DNA of 32,020 nt from Streptococcus oralis (GCF_001075875.1 NZ_JUOS01000163.1:1-32020), one strand, 5' to 3'. Positions 22,902-31,925 are shown, counted from the stretch's first letter. The notes: generated by a model not told the origin, from the letters alone. Numbers and translations are program-made.

Positions 22902-24275
22902 ATGCCTTTAATTGAGAAATTTAAGATTAATAATCTTTATAATTATTATGATGTGGAGTTAAATTTTAAGAATGATAAGACTATTTATATTGGAGAAAAT
23001 GGTAGTGGTAAGACAACAATTCTTGAAATGTTTTACTATTTGCTTGATTTAAATTATAAAAAATTAGAAAGTTTTGTTTTTGATAGTATTGAGATTAAAT
23101 TTTATGGTGAAGAACAGTTGCAGATTACTAAAAAAGAAATTATTCAGATAAATATACAGAATTCAAACCATATAACCTCAAATATTAAACGTGAGTTGTT
23201 TTATTTAGTAGAAAGAATTAAACAAAATCAGGATTTAGTGTCGGATTTATCAGGACTAGATAAATCTAAAAATTTAAAGTTTGATGAAGTATCATCAATT
23301 TATAATAGATATCATCTTTTACAAAAATATCCTTTGCAAATGATTGTAGTAATGTTACCTGAAGTTTTGAGTAGAGTCTTTCCCTCTGGCTACATGAAGT
23401 TAATACTTAAGATAGAAGATTTTAAAAATAGGTACAAAATATTATACTTTCCAACCTATAGAAGAATTGAGGAAGATTTAAAAGAATTCAATATTATTTT
23501 TAGAGAAGAACCAGGTATAAGTGCGTTTAATAATAAATCTAGCGGAGAATTAATACATTTCGGGATGGAAGATGTTGAAGAAAAAATAAATAGTTTATTA
23601 AACAAAATTAGCAAAGAAACCAATAAAAGCTACGATGTCATGATTAGTAGATTGTTAGAGCTATTTGCTAATGCTGATAAAGGAAAAAATATACCTAGTG
23701 AGGATTTTGATTTACATAAAGTTGAAATTGCACTTTCTAGATTAGGAGAAAAAATCACTGATGAAACTAAATCTAATATTTTAGATAGAATTAAAAACGG
23801 AGAATTGCATAGTGATGTATATCTAAAGTATTTAGTCACGAGTATTATTGAAAATTATAAAGTTTTAGAAAATATTGACAGTAGAATTAATGAATTTACT
23901 GAGAGAGTGAATAAATATTTCTTTGGGAAAAAATATTTTTACAACCCACAGTTATTAGAGTTGGGAATAAAAAGAACCGATAACAAAGGAGAAAATACTG
24001 AAAGTTTTATTAAGTTAAGAAATCTTTCGTCAGGTGAGAAACAATTAATTTCAACTTTTTCCAAAATTTTCTTAGAGGAAGAAAAGGATCTTATAATTCT
24101 ATTTGATGAACCAGAAATATCTTTATCAGTACCTTGGCAAGAGGAGTTTATCTATGATATTTCTCAAGCTAAAAAGTGTGTATTTCTAGTCGCAGTAACA
24201 CACTCTCCATTTATTTATAGTAATATGCTAGATTATGCAGAGGAAATTGATAAGTATATTGTAGAATCTAAATAA
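22902..24275 (+). CDS. AAA (AAA_15-type) ATPase, AriA-like defence protein
   Basis: An ABC/SMC-like AAA ATPase of 457 residues with Walker A GENGSGKTT (31-39, Lys37), a Lys/Glu-rich middle, signature-like LSSGEKQLI (375-383), Walker B LIILFDEPEIS (Asp402, Glu403) and the switch His434 in THSPF. It is followed by a DUF4435 gene; this pairing is the PARIS anti-phage system, where AriA is an ATPase sensor that holds the AriB effector. The sequence is markedly AT-rich against the pur genes, a sign of transfer. AAGGAG precedes the ATG. The frame stays open after the stop for 21 more codons. Other AAA_15 nuclease-linked systems (OLD-like) are alternatives. Confidence 0.8.
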   Translation: MPLIEKFKINNLYNYYDVELNFKNDKTIYIGENGSGKTTILEMFYYLLDLNYKKLESFVFDSIEIKFYGEEQLQITKKEIIQINIQNSNHITSNIKRELFYLVERIKQNQDLVSDLSGLDKSKNLKFDEVSSIYNRYHLLQKYPLQMIVVMLPEVLSRVFPSGYMKLILKIEDFKNRYKILYFPTYRRIEEDLKEFNIIFREEPGISAFNNKSSGELIHFGMEDVEEKINSLLNKISKETNKSYDVMISRLLELFANADKGKNIPSEDFDLHKVEIALSRLGEKITDETKSNILDRIKNGELHSDVYLKYLVTSIIENYKVLENIDSRINEFTERVNKYFFGKKYFYNPQLLELGIKRTDNKGENTESFIKLRNLSSGEKQLISTFSKIFLEEEKDLIILFDEPEISLSVPWQEEFIYDISQAKKCVFLVAVTHSPFIYSNMLDYAEEIDKYIVESK

Positions 24276-24353
24276 ATTCATAAGAATGAAATCATGTTCC
24301 AATTAGAAAATGAAGGCAATGGTGGATCACCTTTTAAGTAAGGGGAGAATAAT

Positions 24354-25331
24354 TTGAAATCAGTAACAATAAAAAATCATCAAGAAAGTTTAAAAGAACC
24401 TTCAGTTGTATGGGAAAAGTATACGAGAGATGTAAAAAATAATCCAAATAGATATTTTGTGTTTTATGAAGGAAAAGATAGGCAATATTATGATTGTCGA
24501 ATACAACAGTTTGCTGAAAATTTTAACACGTATGAAGTTGGCGGCAAGAGTAAGGTGTTGGAATTAGTTAATAAATTTACTCATGAGGAGGGTTATAAAT
24601 TAAAAAATAAATTATTTTTTATAGATAAAGACTATGGACATCACCAAGTTAATTCTGATATATATATGACTCCAAAATATGCAGTCGAGAACTTCTATGT
24701 GAGTTCTGAAGCAATCAAAAGAATATTGAAAGTACATTTTGGAATAAATGATGATGACCCGGAGTTCGGTAGAGTATTGGGATGTTTTAATGCAAGATAT
24801 AGAGAATTTATTGACTATCTAACAGAGATGAACCTTTGGGCAATTTGTTGTCACTTGAACGAATTTAAAGTAGACTTTGATTTGTTAGATTTGAAAAATA
24901 ATGCGGTTAATTACGTTAAAATCAGGCATAATAAGATTGAATTATTAATTGAAGATATAAGTTTCAATTATTTTGAGAGGATGTATGAGGAAAGATTGAG
25001 GGAGAAATCTGAAATTGGGGGTGAGAAGAACGGTAGGGATTTTACAGCTGAGTTGAGTCATTTCAGGGATAAAAAAGAATATATACGAAGTACTTTTGAT
25101 AATGCTGTAGAGGACTACCGTGGTTGTATAGAATATTATTTTAGAGGTAAACAGCTATTATGGTTTTTGAAGGAATTTATATTGTCCGTAGTTAGTAAGA
25201 ATGGAGGAATTCTTAAAAATCAATTTTTGATTGATGATAAAAATATAATGACTGTTTTTACTAATTGTGCAGATACACCTGAAGAATTGAATGAATACTT
25301 GAGAATGAAATGCTGTTTAACGTTTAACTAG
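24354..25331 (+). CDS. DUF4435 / TOPRIM-like protein, AriB-like effector
   Basis: This 325-residue protein starts at TTG, fixed by AAGGGGAG 6 bases upstream. It shows the DUF4435 pattern: YFVFYEGKDRQYY with Glu39, GGKSKVLELV, LFFIDKDYG with Asp91 and Asp93, then YMTPKYAVENFYVS. Glu and Asp-x-Asp in this spacing form a TOPRIM nuclease site. In PARIS the DUF4435 protein AriB is released by the ATPase on phage attack and cleaves host tRNA, stopping growth. The key acidic residues are present, so an active nuclease is expected. A helical C-terminal half with Cys pairs (ICCH, KCCL) follows. Effector role is inferred from family and neighbour. Confidence 0.8.
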   Translation: MKSVTIKNHQESLKEPSVVWEKYTRDVKNNPNRYFVFYEGKDRQYYDCRIQQFAENFNTYEVGGKSKVLELVNKFTHEEGYKLKNKLFFIDKDYGHHQVNSDIYMTPKYAVENFYVSSEAIKRILKVHFGINDDDPEFGRVLGCFNARYREFIDYLTEMNLWAICCHLNEFKVDFDLLDLKNNAVNYVKIRHNKIELLIEDISFNYFERMYEERLREKSEIGGEKNGRDFTAELSHFRDKKEYIRSTFDNAVEDYRGCIEYYFRGKQLLWFLKEFILSVVSKNGGILKNQFLIDDKNIMTVFTNCADTPEELNEYLRMKCCLTFN

Positions 25332-25461
25332 TCTTTATTATATGTGGATAAAGGATTAGTTGAAATTTTGAGTATATTTTTTGATATTAAGAAAATGAGT
25401 AATATACGAGAACTTGGTATCTCTATATAATTAGGTAAATTGATAGAATGGATAAGTTAAG

Positions 25462-26226
25462 ATGTCATCTATAAAATTAAATATTGGAATGTCATTGTCA
25501 GGACCAACCATTGGAATTAGTTCGGATTTTAGAGAATTAATAAATGTTATCAATAAAAGAAGATATATCAGAAAAAGCAGGATTGAAAATATACATTTTC
25601 CTTCTGTGGGTCGAAGTGCTATGACATGGGAACCTACAGACGATTATAAGCATGGTTTTTATGCCTTCTCTTCGATAGTGTTCGAAGGAAAATTTGGATT
25701 AAATCCAGATGTATTTATGATTTTTTCAAAAAATGACAATCTGATAGAATTTAATAGTAAAGAGCATGCGCTAAATGATGATGATTTAACAGTGGTTAAA
25801 TTAAATAAAAATATTTTTAAAAATAATAAGTATGAATATGGAATTGAAAAAGAACTCAATTATTATTCTAATAGTGAATCAGAGTATGATATTCGTCCTT
25901 TCATTATTGTTGAATTTGGCGAAGATTCGTTAGGATTTGCTACTATTACATTGATAAACAAAAGTTCAAGTACTGCAAATTCAAATGGATTTATCGGGGG
26001 AATAATGCCAGGGACGGGAGTAAATCCTTTTCAACCACAGGCAAGAAAATTAGTATGGCCAACTGGTAAAGATCTATTACGTACATTGAAGGAACCTCAA
26101 ACTGGTCGTTCATTTAGGTTAGATAAAGAACAGGTTGATAATATTTTAAATTTGAAAAAGTATTTTGTTAATTTATTGGAACCGAATATTGCTAAAGCGT
26201 TGAAAGAAGAATATATAACGGAGTAA
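25462..26226 (+). CDS. Unknown protein, third gene of the defence cassette
   Basis: A 254-residue protein with no family I can name. It opens MSSIKLNIGMSLSGPTIGIS and reads like a beta-rich globular domain up to about residue 160 (FYAFSSIVFEGKFGLNPDVF, IRPFIIVEFGEDSLGFATIT). A Gly/Pro-rich turn region (GFIGGIMPGTGVNPFQPQ) and a helical C terminus follow. There is no signal peptide or membrane span. The ribosome site is poor (GATAAG), and 130 bases separate it from the DUF4435 gene, with a TATAAT at 25426-25431 that may start it separately. It shares the AT-rich composition and lies inside the flanking repeats, so it travels with the pair: possibly a regulator, a second effector or cargo. Confidence 0.6.
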   Translation: MSSIKLNIGMSLSGPTIGISSDFRELINVINKRRYIRKSRIENIHFPSVGRSAMTWEPTDDYKHGFYAFSSIVFEGKFGLNPDVFMIFSKNDNLIEFNSKEHALNDDDLTVVKLNKNIFKNNKYEYGIEKELNYYSNSESEYDIRPFIIVEFGEDSLGFATITLINKSSSTANSNGFIGGIMPGTGVNPFQPQARKLVWPTGKDLLRTLKEPQTGRSFRLDKEQVDNILNLKKYFVNLLEPNIAKALKEEYITE

Positions 26227-26246
26227 GACATTAAGAAAATGAAAGG
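26226..26246 (+). repeat. Right flank repeat of the defence cassette
   Basis: AGACATTAAGAAAATGAAAGG overlaps the last base of the third gene and copies the purH 3' end (22778-22797). It looks like the leftover of the original purH end after insertion. Confidence 0.6.
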
Positions 26247-26272
26247 GAAGGAAATAGTTTCTTTCCTTTTTT
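26246..26272 (+). terminator. Terminator at the right end of the cassette
   Basis: GGAAGGAAA (26246-26254) pairs with TTTCTTTCC (26258-26266, one G-T pair) around TAG and is followed by TTTTTT. It insulates purD from the cassette. Confidence 0.75.
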
Positions 26273-26300
26273 GCTTAAAAAAGCTTAATGAAACAAGATT

Positions 26301-26323
26301 AAAACGAACGTTTGTGGTATAAT
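26301..26323 (+). promoter_or_regulatory. purD promoter with PurBox-like site
   Basis: AAAACGAACGTT (26301-26312) fits the PurBox core CGAAC with flanking A/T. An extended -10 TGGTATAAT (TATAAT 26318-26323) follows directly, with a poor -35 (AAGATT), as expected for an activator-dependent promoter. It starts purD, E, K and what follows independently of the upstream operon. Confidence 0.6.
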
Positions 26324-26355
26324 ATTAGTAAATAATTCGCAAAAGAGGTTGAAAG

Positions 26356-27618
26356 ATGAAGCTGTTAGTTGTCGGATCGGGTGGTCGTGAACATGCCATT
26401 GCTAAGAAGTTGCTTGAGTCAAAAGACGTTGAAAAAGTCTTTTTAGCTCCCGGGAATGACGGTATGACTCTGGATGGTCTGGAATTGGTAAATATCTCTA
26501 TTTCCGAACATTCTAAATTGATTGAGTTTGCAAAAGCCAACGATATTGCCTGGTCCTTTATCGGGCCAGATGATGCCCTTGCTGTTGGGATCGTTGATGA
26601 TTTCAATGCAGCTGGTCTCAAAGCCTTTGGTCCGACAAGATTGGCGGCGGAGCTGGAGTGGTCCAAGGATTTTGCCAAGGAAATAATGGTCAAATACAAC
26701 GTTCCGACAGCAGCCTATGGCACATTTTCAGATTTCGAGGAAGCTAAGGCTTATATTGAGGAAAAAGGCGCTCCAATCGTCGTCAAGGCAGACGGATTGG
26801 CCCTAGGTAAAGGTGTCGTCGTTGCTGAAACGGTTGAGCAAGCCGTCGAAGCTGCTCACGAGATGCTTTTGGACAATAAATTCGGTGATTCAGGTGCGCG
26901 AGTGGTCATCGAGGAATTTCTTGACGGGGAAGAATTTTCTCTCTTTGCCTTTGTCAATGGAGATAAATTCTACATCATGCCAACGGCTCAGGACCACAAA
27001 CGTGCCTATGATGGCGACAAGGGCCCTAACACGGGCGGTATGGGAGCTTATGCGCCAGTTCCTCACTTGCCACAGAGCGTGGTTGAAACGGCGGTTGACA
27101 CCATTGTCAAGCCAGTTCTTGAAGGTATGATCAAAGAAGGTCGTCCGTATCTTGGTGTCCTTTACGCAGGGCTTATCCTGACAGCAGATGGACCGAAAGT
27201 TATCGAGTTCAATGCTCGTTTCGGAGATCCTGAAACGCAAATTATCTTACCTCGTTTGACATCTGACTTCGCGCAAAACATTACTGACATTTTGGAAGGC
27301 AAAGAGCCAGCCATCACCTGGACAGACAAGGGTGTGACACTGGGTGTGGTTGTCGCGTCAAACGGCTATCCACTCGCTTATGAGAAAGGTGTCAAACTTC
27401 CTACCAAGACAGAAGGCGACATCATCACTTACTATGCCGGTGCCAAATTCGCTGAAAATGGGCAAGACCTTCTCTCAAACGGCGGACGTGTCTATATGCT
27501 CGTCACAACAGCAGACGCCGTCAAAGAAGCCCAAAACATTATTTACAACGAACTCAACAAACAAAACACAGAAGGCCTTTTCTATCGTACGGATATCGGT
27601 AGCAAGGCAATAAAATAA
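26356..27618 (+). CDS. purD: GAR synthetase PurD
   Basis: Phosphoribosylamine-glycine ligase, the second step of the pathway. The 420-residue ATP-grasp enzyme begins MKLLVVGSGGREHAIAKKLL. It contains the ATP-binding VVKADGLALGKGVVVAE near residues 141-157, DHKRAYDGDKGPNTGGMGAY near 214-233 and the metal-binding EFNARFGDPETQ. AGAGG lies before the ATG. The gene has its own PurBox promoter because the accessory cassette separates it from purH. A highly folded 188-base gap follows before purE. Confidence 0.97.
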   Translation: MKLLVVGSGGREHAIAKKLLESKDVEKVFLAPGNDGMTLDGLELVNISISEHSKLIEFAKANDIAWSFIGPDDALAVGIVDDFNAAGLKAFGPTRLAAELEWSKDFAKEIMVKYNVPTAAYGTFSDFEEAKAYIEEKGAPIVVKADGLALGKGVVVAETVEQAVEAAHEMLLDNKFGDSGARVVIEEFLDGEEFSLFAFVNGDKFYIMPTAQDHKRAYDGDKGPNTGGMGAYAPVPHLPQSVVETAVDTIVKPVLEGMIKEGRPYLGVLYAGLILTADGPKVIEFNARFGDPETQIILPRLTSDFAQNITDILEGKEPAITWTDKGVTLGVVVASNGYPLAYEKGVKLPTKTEGDIITYYAGAKFAENGQDLLSNGGRVYMLVTTADAVKEAQNIIYNELNKQNTEGLFYRTDIGSKAIK

Positions 27619-27628
27619 AATTTCAAAA

Positions 27629-27780
27629 GCGACTGAGTCGCCAAACCCGATAATGGTCGCCGTGGTGAAAAGACCAGAACAATTTCTGTTCTGGTCGGGG
27701 GAAGCTTTGAGACCTTAGGTTCAAAGTTTAGGAATGAAGTCTAAGGTTTGCTTCCGTCCCCACCACCTAAGACCATTATC
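27629..27780 (+). ncRNA. Candidate structured element between purD and purE (three-way junction)
   Basis: Nearly all of the gap folds. Closing stem: GATAATGGTC (27649-27658) with GACCATTATC (27771-27780), 10 perfect bp, extended by GTGGTG (27662-27667) with CACCAC (27761-27766). Inside: hairpin A, GACCAGAACA (27672-27681) with TGTTCTGGTC (27687-27696); and long arm B, GGG (27697-27699) with CCC (27758-27760), GGAAGC (27700-27705) with GCTTCC (27750-27755), and AGACCTTAG (27710-27718) with CTAAGGTTT (27741-27749), with a 22-base loop. A small hairpin (27629-27641) precedes it. No T-run follows, so it is not a simple terminator. It may be a leader RNA or riboswitch for purE-purK, an RNA-processing site or a small dispersed repeat. 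Confidence 0.65.
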
Positions 27781-27805
27781 AAAAAAGAAGAAAAAAGGAA
27801 AAATT

Positions 27806-28297
27806 ATGACTAAACCAATTATTTCCATCATCATGGGCTCAAAATCCGACTGGGCCACCATGCAAAAAACAGCAGAAGTCCTAGACCGTTTTGGTGTAGT
27901 CTACGAAAAGAAAGTTGTCTCCGCCCACCGTACACCAGACCTCATGTTCAAACATGCCGAAGAAGCACGTAGCCGTGGCATCAAGGTTATCATTGCAGGT
28001 GCTGGGGGTGCAGCCCATTTGCCAGGAATGGTAGCTGCCAAGACAACACTTCCAGTCATTGGTGTGCCAGTCAAATCACGTGCTCTTAGCGGTGTGGATT
28101 CGCTCTATTCGATTGTTCAGATGCCAGGTGGGGTTCCTGTAGCAACCATGGCTATCGGTGAAGCAGGTGCGACTAACGCTGCCCTCTTTGCCCTCCGTCT
28201 CCTCTCTGTAGAAGATAAGTCCATTGCGGACGCACTTGCTAATTTTGCTGAAGAACAAGGAAAAATCGCAGAGGAGTCTACAAATGAGCTCATCTAA
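27806..28297 (+). CDS. purE: N5-CAIR mutase PurE
   Basis: PurE moves the carboxyl group of N5-CAIR to carbon 4 to give CAIR. The 163-residue protein shows [10 protein letters not shown] near residues 10-19, SAHRTPD with the active-site His41, and [14 protein letters not shown]. The start after AAAAAAGGAAAAATT is clear; an in-frame upstream ATG would read through the structured element. Its 3' end overlaps purK by 14 bases, matching the usual PurE-PurK functional pairing. Confidence 0.97.
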   Translation: MTKPIISIIMGSKSDWATMQKTAEVLDRFGVVYEKKVVSAHRTPDLMFKHAEEARSRGIKVIIAGAGGAAHLPGMVAAKTTLPVIGVPVKSRALSGVDSLYSIVQMPGGVPVATMAIGEAGATNAALFALRLLSVEDKSIADALANFAEEQGKIAEESTNELI

Positions 28298-29375
28298 AAC
28301 AATCGGAATTATCGGTGGTGGTCAGCTTGGTCAGATGATGGCCATTTCTGCAATCTATATGGGGCATAAGGTTATCGCGCTGGATCCTGCGGCGGATTGT
28401 CCGGCCTCTCGCGTGGCGGAGATCATCGTGGCTCCTTATAATGATGTGGACGCTCTTCGTCAGTTGGCAGACCGATGTGATGTTCTCACTTATGAGTTTG
28501 AAAATGTGGATGCCGACGGTTTGGATGCCGTTATCAAGGATGGTCAGCTTCCACAAGGGACAGACCTACTCCGAATCTCTCAAAATCGAATCTTTGAGAA
28601 GGACTTTCTCTCAAACAAGGCCAAAGTCACCGTTGCACCTTACAAGGTTGTGACCTCAAGCCAAGACTTGGCAGATATTGATCTGTCGAAAAACTATGTC
28701 CTCAAGACCGCGACTGGTGGCTACGATGGGCATGGGCAAAAGGTCATTCGCTCGGAAGCAGACTTGGAAGAAGCCTATGCGCTAGCAGACTCAGCAGCCT
28801 GTGTTTTAGAAGAATTTGTCAACTTTGACCTTGAGATTTCTGTCATCGTGTCAGGTAATGGTAAGGACGTGACAGTTTTCCCAGTTCAGGAAAATATCCA
28901 CCGCAACAACATTCTTTCAAAGACCATTGTGCCTGCTCGCATTCCAGCAAGCTTAGCAGAAAAAGCTAAAGTTATGGCAGTGCGAATTGCAGAACAGCTC
29001 AAGCTATCTGGAACGCTCTGTGTGGAAATGTTTGCGACTGCTGATGACATCATTGTCAATGAAATTGCGCCACGTCCACACAATTCTGGCCACTACTCGA
29101 TTGAAGCCTGTGACTTCTCGCAGTTTGATACCCATATTCTCGGTGTTCTGGGAACACCATTGCCAGCTATCCACCTGCATGCCCCAGCCGTCATGCTCAA
29201 TGTCCTCGGCCAGCATGTCGAGGCTGCTGAACAATATGTCACAGAAAATCCAAGCGCCCACCTCCACATGTATGGTAAAATAGAGGCAAAGCACAACCGC
29301 AAGATGGGACATGTGACTTTGTTTAGTGATGTGCCGGATAGTGTGGAAGAGTTTGGGAAAGGGATTGATTTTTAA
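28284..29375 (+). CDS. purK: N5-CAIR synthetase PurK
   Basis: PurK carboxylates AIR with bicarbonate and ATP, feeding PurE. The 363-residue ATP-grasp protein opens with [19 protein letters not shown], the family N terminus. It has [17 protein letters not shown] near residue 135 and [18 protein letters not shown] near residue 257. The ATG at 28284 follows GAGGAG and lies inside the purE end; an in-frame upstream ATG at 28224 is deep in purE and unlikely. The stop is directly followed by a GTG start. Confidence 0.97.
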   Translation: MSSSKTIGIIGGGQLGQMMAISAIYMGHKVIALDPAADCPASRVAEIIVAPYNDVDALRQLADRCDVLTYEFENVDADGLDAVIKDGQLPQGTDLLRISQNRIFEKDFLSNKAKVTVAPYKVVTSSQDLADIDLSKNYVLKTATGGYDGHGQKVIRSEADLEEAYALADSAACVLEEFVNFDLEISVIVSGNGKDVTVFPVQENIHRNNILSKTIVPARIPASLAEKAKVMAVRIAEQLKLSGTLCVEMFATADDIIVNEIAPRPHNSGHYSIEACDFSQFDTHILGVLGTPLPAIHLHAPAVMLNVLGQHVEAAEQYVTENPSAHLHMYGKIEAKHNRKMGHVTLFSDVPDSVEEFGKGIDF

Positions 29376-30326
29376 GTGAAAATAGCGATTCTAGGACTCG
29401 GAGTGATCGGGACCACTTATGCCTACGCCTTTCAAAAAGCAGGCCATCAAGTGGAACACGTACTGAGAGATAGTAAGAAAAACAATGCACCGAAGGAGTT
29501 GTCAGTTGATCTGCTAGATGGTCGCTATCATTCCAAAGGTGAGAATAAGCATGATATCTATGAGGTTCATGTGGCGGAAGCTCATTCGGAATATGATTTT
29601 ATTTTTCTCAGTGTGCGTCATGGGCTTGTCAAAGAAGCTGTGGAAACCTTGCGAAAAAACAATATCAAAGGCACCCTTGTTTTCTTCTGTAATTTCTGGG
29701 ATACTCGAAAAGAGGTCCAAAAGTGGGCAGGGGATTACGACTATATTTTGGCCTTTCCGACAGCGGGTGGTCACATGCAGGAGAACCATTTGGATGGTGT
29801 CTTGTTCGACCATTTAATGCTAGAAGGTGAGCAAAAAGCACACATTTCTAACTATGCTGATCTGACGGCTTTACTAGTTTCTGCAGATTTGAAGTGGGAA
29901 GTGCCTCATGATATGGTCGAGTGGATTTGGATTCACATGGCGATTAACGCAGGTGTCACTTCGACAGCTGCTCGCTCAGGAAATTTGGAAAATCCAGAAG
30001 AACTGGCTTTGAACTTGATGAATAGTTCTTCGGAATTATCATTGGCCATCAAGGCCATTCGAGAGGCTTTGAAAGTCGTAGAAGCGCGTGGGGTAAATTT
30101 GAACCTTTATAAGGCAGAACTCTTACCTTACAAAATTCCGGCTTGGATAGCAGGTAAAGCCATGAAAGTCATGTTTGCGAAAAATGAGCTGACCCGAAAA
30201 ATTATGACTTTGCACAATGATAAACAGGACATCTTTTATTGTTGTCAAAGTGTTTATCAGACCGGTCAGGAGTTAAATGTAAAGATGCCTATTCTGAAAG
30301 CAAATATGAAGTGTATTTCGATTTAG
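29376..30326 (+). CDS. Ketopantoate reductase (PanE/ApbA) family oxidoreductase
   Basis: A 316-residue protein with an N-terminal dinucleotide-binding motif GLGVIG (7-12) in MKIAILGLGVIGTTYAYAFQ and a segment FIFLSVRHGLVKEAVETL like the PanE/ApbA fold. The helical C-terminal domain contains WIWIHMAINAGVTSTAA, near the place of the family's Lys/Asn pair. The classical ketopantoate lysine is not obvious, so the true substrate may differ. It starts at GTG right after the purK stop, with AAAGGG at a wide 12-base gap, implying coupled translation. A link to purine metabolism is not evident. Confidence 0.7.
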   Translation: MKIAILGLGVIGTTYAYAFQKAGHQVEHVLRDSKKNNAPKELSVDLLDGRYHSKGENKHDIYEVHVAEAHSEYDFIFLSVRHGLVKEAVETLRKNNIKGTLVFFCNFWDTRKEVQKWAGDYDYILAFPTAGGHMQENHLDGVLFDHLMLEGEQKAHISNYADLTALLVSADLKWEVPHDMVEWIWIHMAINAGVTSTAARSGNLENPEELALNLMNSSSELSLAIKAIREALKVVEARGVNLNLYKAELLPYKIPAWIAGKAMKVMFAKNELTRKIMTLHNDKQDIFYCCQSVYQTGQELNVKMPILKANMKCISI

Positions 30327-30334
30327 GTGGTTTT

Positions 30335-30562
30335 ATGATACAACTCATTGTCAACGCATTTGTTGAAAAAGATAATACTGGAGCAGTCGTCGAAGTCTTG
30401 TATGCTAGTAGTGATCACGAAAAGGTGAAAGCTAAGTATGAAGAGCTAGTTGCTCAATATCCTGAAAACTATTTAGCCATCTATGATGTCCCACTGGATA
30501 CGGATTTGAATACACTCAATCACTATCCATCTGTATGGATTGGGAAAGAAGAATTTGAATAA
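30335..30562 (+). CDS. Small uncharacterised protein (75 residues)
   Basis: From the ATG after TTAGGTGG the protein is soluble, acidic and mixed alpha/beta: MIQLIVNAFVEKDNTGAVVE, a helix SSDHEKVKAKYEELVAQYPE and a strand NYLAIYDVPLDTDL, ending WIGKEEFE. An in-frame ATG at 30239 lies inside the previous gene. A small protein at this place before purB is common in related genomes as I recall. No family is recognised. It is 8 bases after the reductase and 54 before purB. Confidence 0.65.
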   Translation: MIQLIVNAFVEKDNTGAVVEVLYASSDHEKVKAKYEELVAQYPENYLAIYDVPLDTDLNTLNHYPSVWIGKEEFE

Positions 30563-30616
30563 AGTGATTGCCGCTTGCTAACTGATGTGAAACATCAAAA
30601 GAAAGGAAAATTAAAC

Positions 30617-31915
30617 ATGATTGAACGTTACTCTCGCCCTGAGATGGCGAACATTTGGACTGAAGAAAATAAATACCGTGCTTGGCTTGAGGTGGAAATC
30701 TTGGCTGACGAAGCATGGGCTGAATTGGGAGAAATTCCTAAGGAAGATGTGACTTTGATCCGTGAAAAAGCGGACTTTGACATCGACCGTATTTTGGAAA
30801 TCGAGCAGCAAACTCGTCACGATGTGGTTGCCTTCACACGTGCGGTTTCTGAGACTCTTGGTGAAGAGCGTAAGTGGGTTCACTATGGTTTGACTTCTAC
30901 TGACGTGGTGGACACTGCCTATGGTTACCTCTACAAACAAGCCAACGACATCATCCGCAAGGATCTTGAAAACTTCCTTAACATCATCGCTGACAAAGCG
31001 AAAGAACACAAGTTCACCATCATGATGGGGCGTACCCACGGTGTGCACGCTGAGCCGACAACTTTTGGTCTTAAATTGGCAACTTGGTACAGCGAAATGA
31101 AGCGCAATATCGAGCGTTTTGAGCATGCGGCTGCTGGTGTAGAAGCTGGTAAGATTTCTGGTGCGGTTGGGAACTTTGCCAACATCCCACCATTTGTAGA
31201 GCAATACGTCTGCGACAAGCTTGGTATCCGTGCTCAAGAAATCTCTACACAGGTTCTTCCTCGTGACCTTCACGCTGAGTACTTTGCAGTTCTTGCCAGT
31301 ATCGCGACTTCCATCGAGCGTATGGCAACGGAAATCCGTGGTCTCCAAAAGTCTGAACAACGCGAAGTGGAAGAGTTCTTTGCTAAAGGTCAAAAAGGGT
31401 CTTCAGCAATGCCTCACAAACGTAACCCTATCGGTTCTGAAAATATGACAGGTCTTGCGCGTGTTATCCGTGGTCACATGATTACGGCCTATGAGAATGT
31501 TGCTCTCTGGCACGAACGTGATATCTCTCACTCATCAGCTGAGCGTATCATCACACCAGATACGACTATTCTGATCGACTACATGCTCAACCGTTTTGGA
31601 AATATCGTTAAAAACTTGACAGTTTTCCCTGAAAACATGATCCGCAACATGAACTCTACATTTGGTTTAATATTCAGTCAACGTGCTATGTTGGCTTTGA
31701 TTGAAAAAGGTATGACGCGTGAACAAGCTTACGACCTTGTTCAACCTAAGACAGCCCAATCATGGGATAACCAAGTCGACTTCAAACCACTTCTTGAAGC
31801 AGATCCAGAAGTGACTTCACGTCTCACTCAAGAAGAAATTGATGAAATCTTTAACCCAACTTACTATACCAAACGTGTGGATGAGATCTTCGAACGCATC
31901 GGTTTGGGTGACTAA
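30617..31915 (+). CDS. purB: Adenylosuccinate lyase PurB
   Basis: PurB removes fumarate from SAICAR and from adenylosuccinate, so it acts in IMP synthesis and in AMP formation. The 432-residue protein has [11 protein letters not shown], the [14 protein letters not shown] segment with catalytic-region His, and the fumarase/aspartase signature [17 protein letters not shown] with the mobile-loop Ser262/Ser263. AAAGGAAAA precedes the ATG; an earlier in-frame ATG at 30575 has no ribosome site. A short stem TGATGT-gaa-ACATCA (30583-30597) lies just upstream. It is the last purine gene here and is followed by a terminator. Confidence 0.97.
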   Translation: MIERYSRPEMANIWTEENKYRAWLEVEILADEAWAELGEIPKEDVTLIREKADFDIDRILEIEQQTRHDVVAFTRAVSETLGEERKWVHYGLTSTDVVDTAYGYLYKQANDIIRKDLENFLNIIADKAKEHKFTIMMGRTHGVHAEPTTFGLKLATWYSEMKRNIERFEHAAAGVEAGKISGAVGNFANIPPFVEQYVCDKLGIRAQEISTQVLPRDLHAEYFAVLASIATSIERMATEIRGLQKSEQREVEEFFAKGQKGSSAMPHKRNPIGSENMTGLARVIRGHMITAYENVALWHERDISHSSAERIITPDTTILIDYMLNRFGNIVKNLTVFPENMIRNMNSTFGLIFSQRAMLALIEKGMTREQAYDLVQPKTAQSWDNQVDFKPLLEADPEVTSRLTQEEIDEIFNPTYYTKRVDEIFERIGLGD

Positions 31916-31925
31916 TGATAACAAT

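Noticed and set aside
30611-31393. Long minus-strand open frame (260 codons) opposite purB
   Set aside because: It is a shadow of the purB codon pattern, has no ribosome site and no family features.
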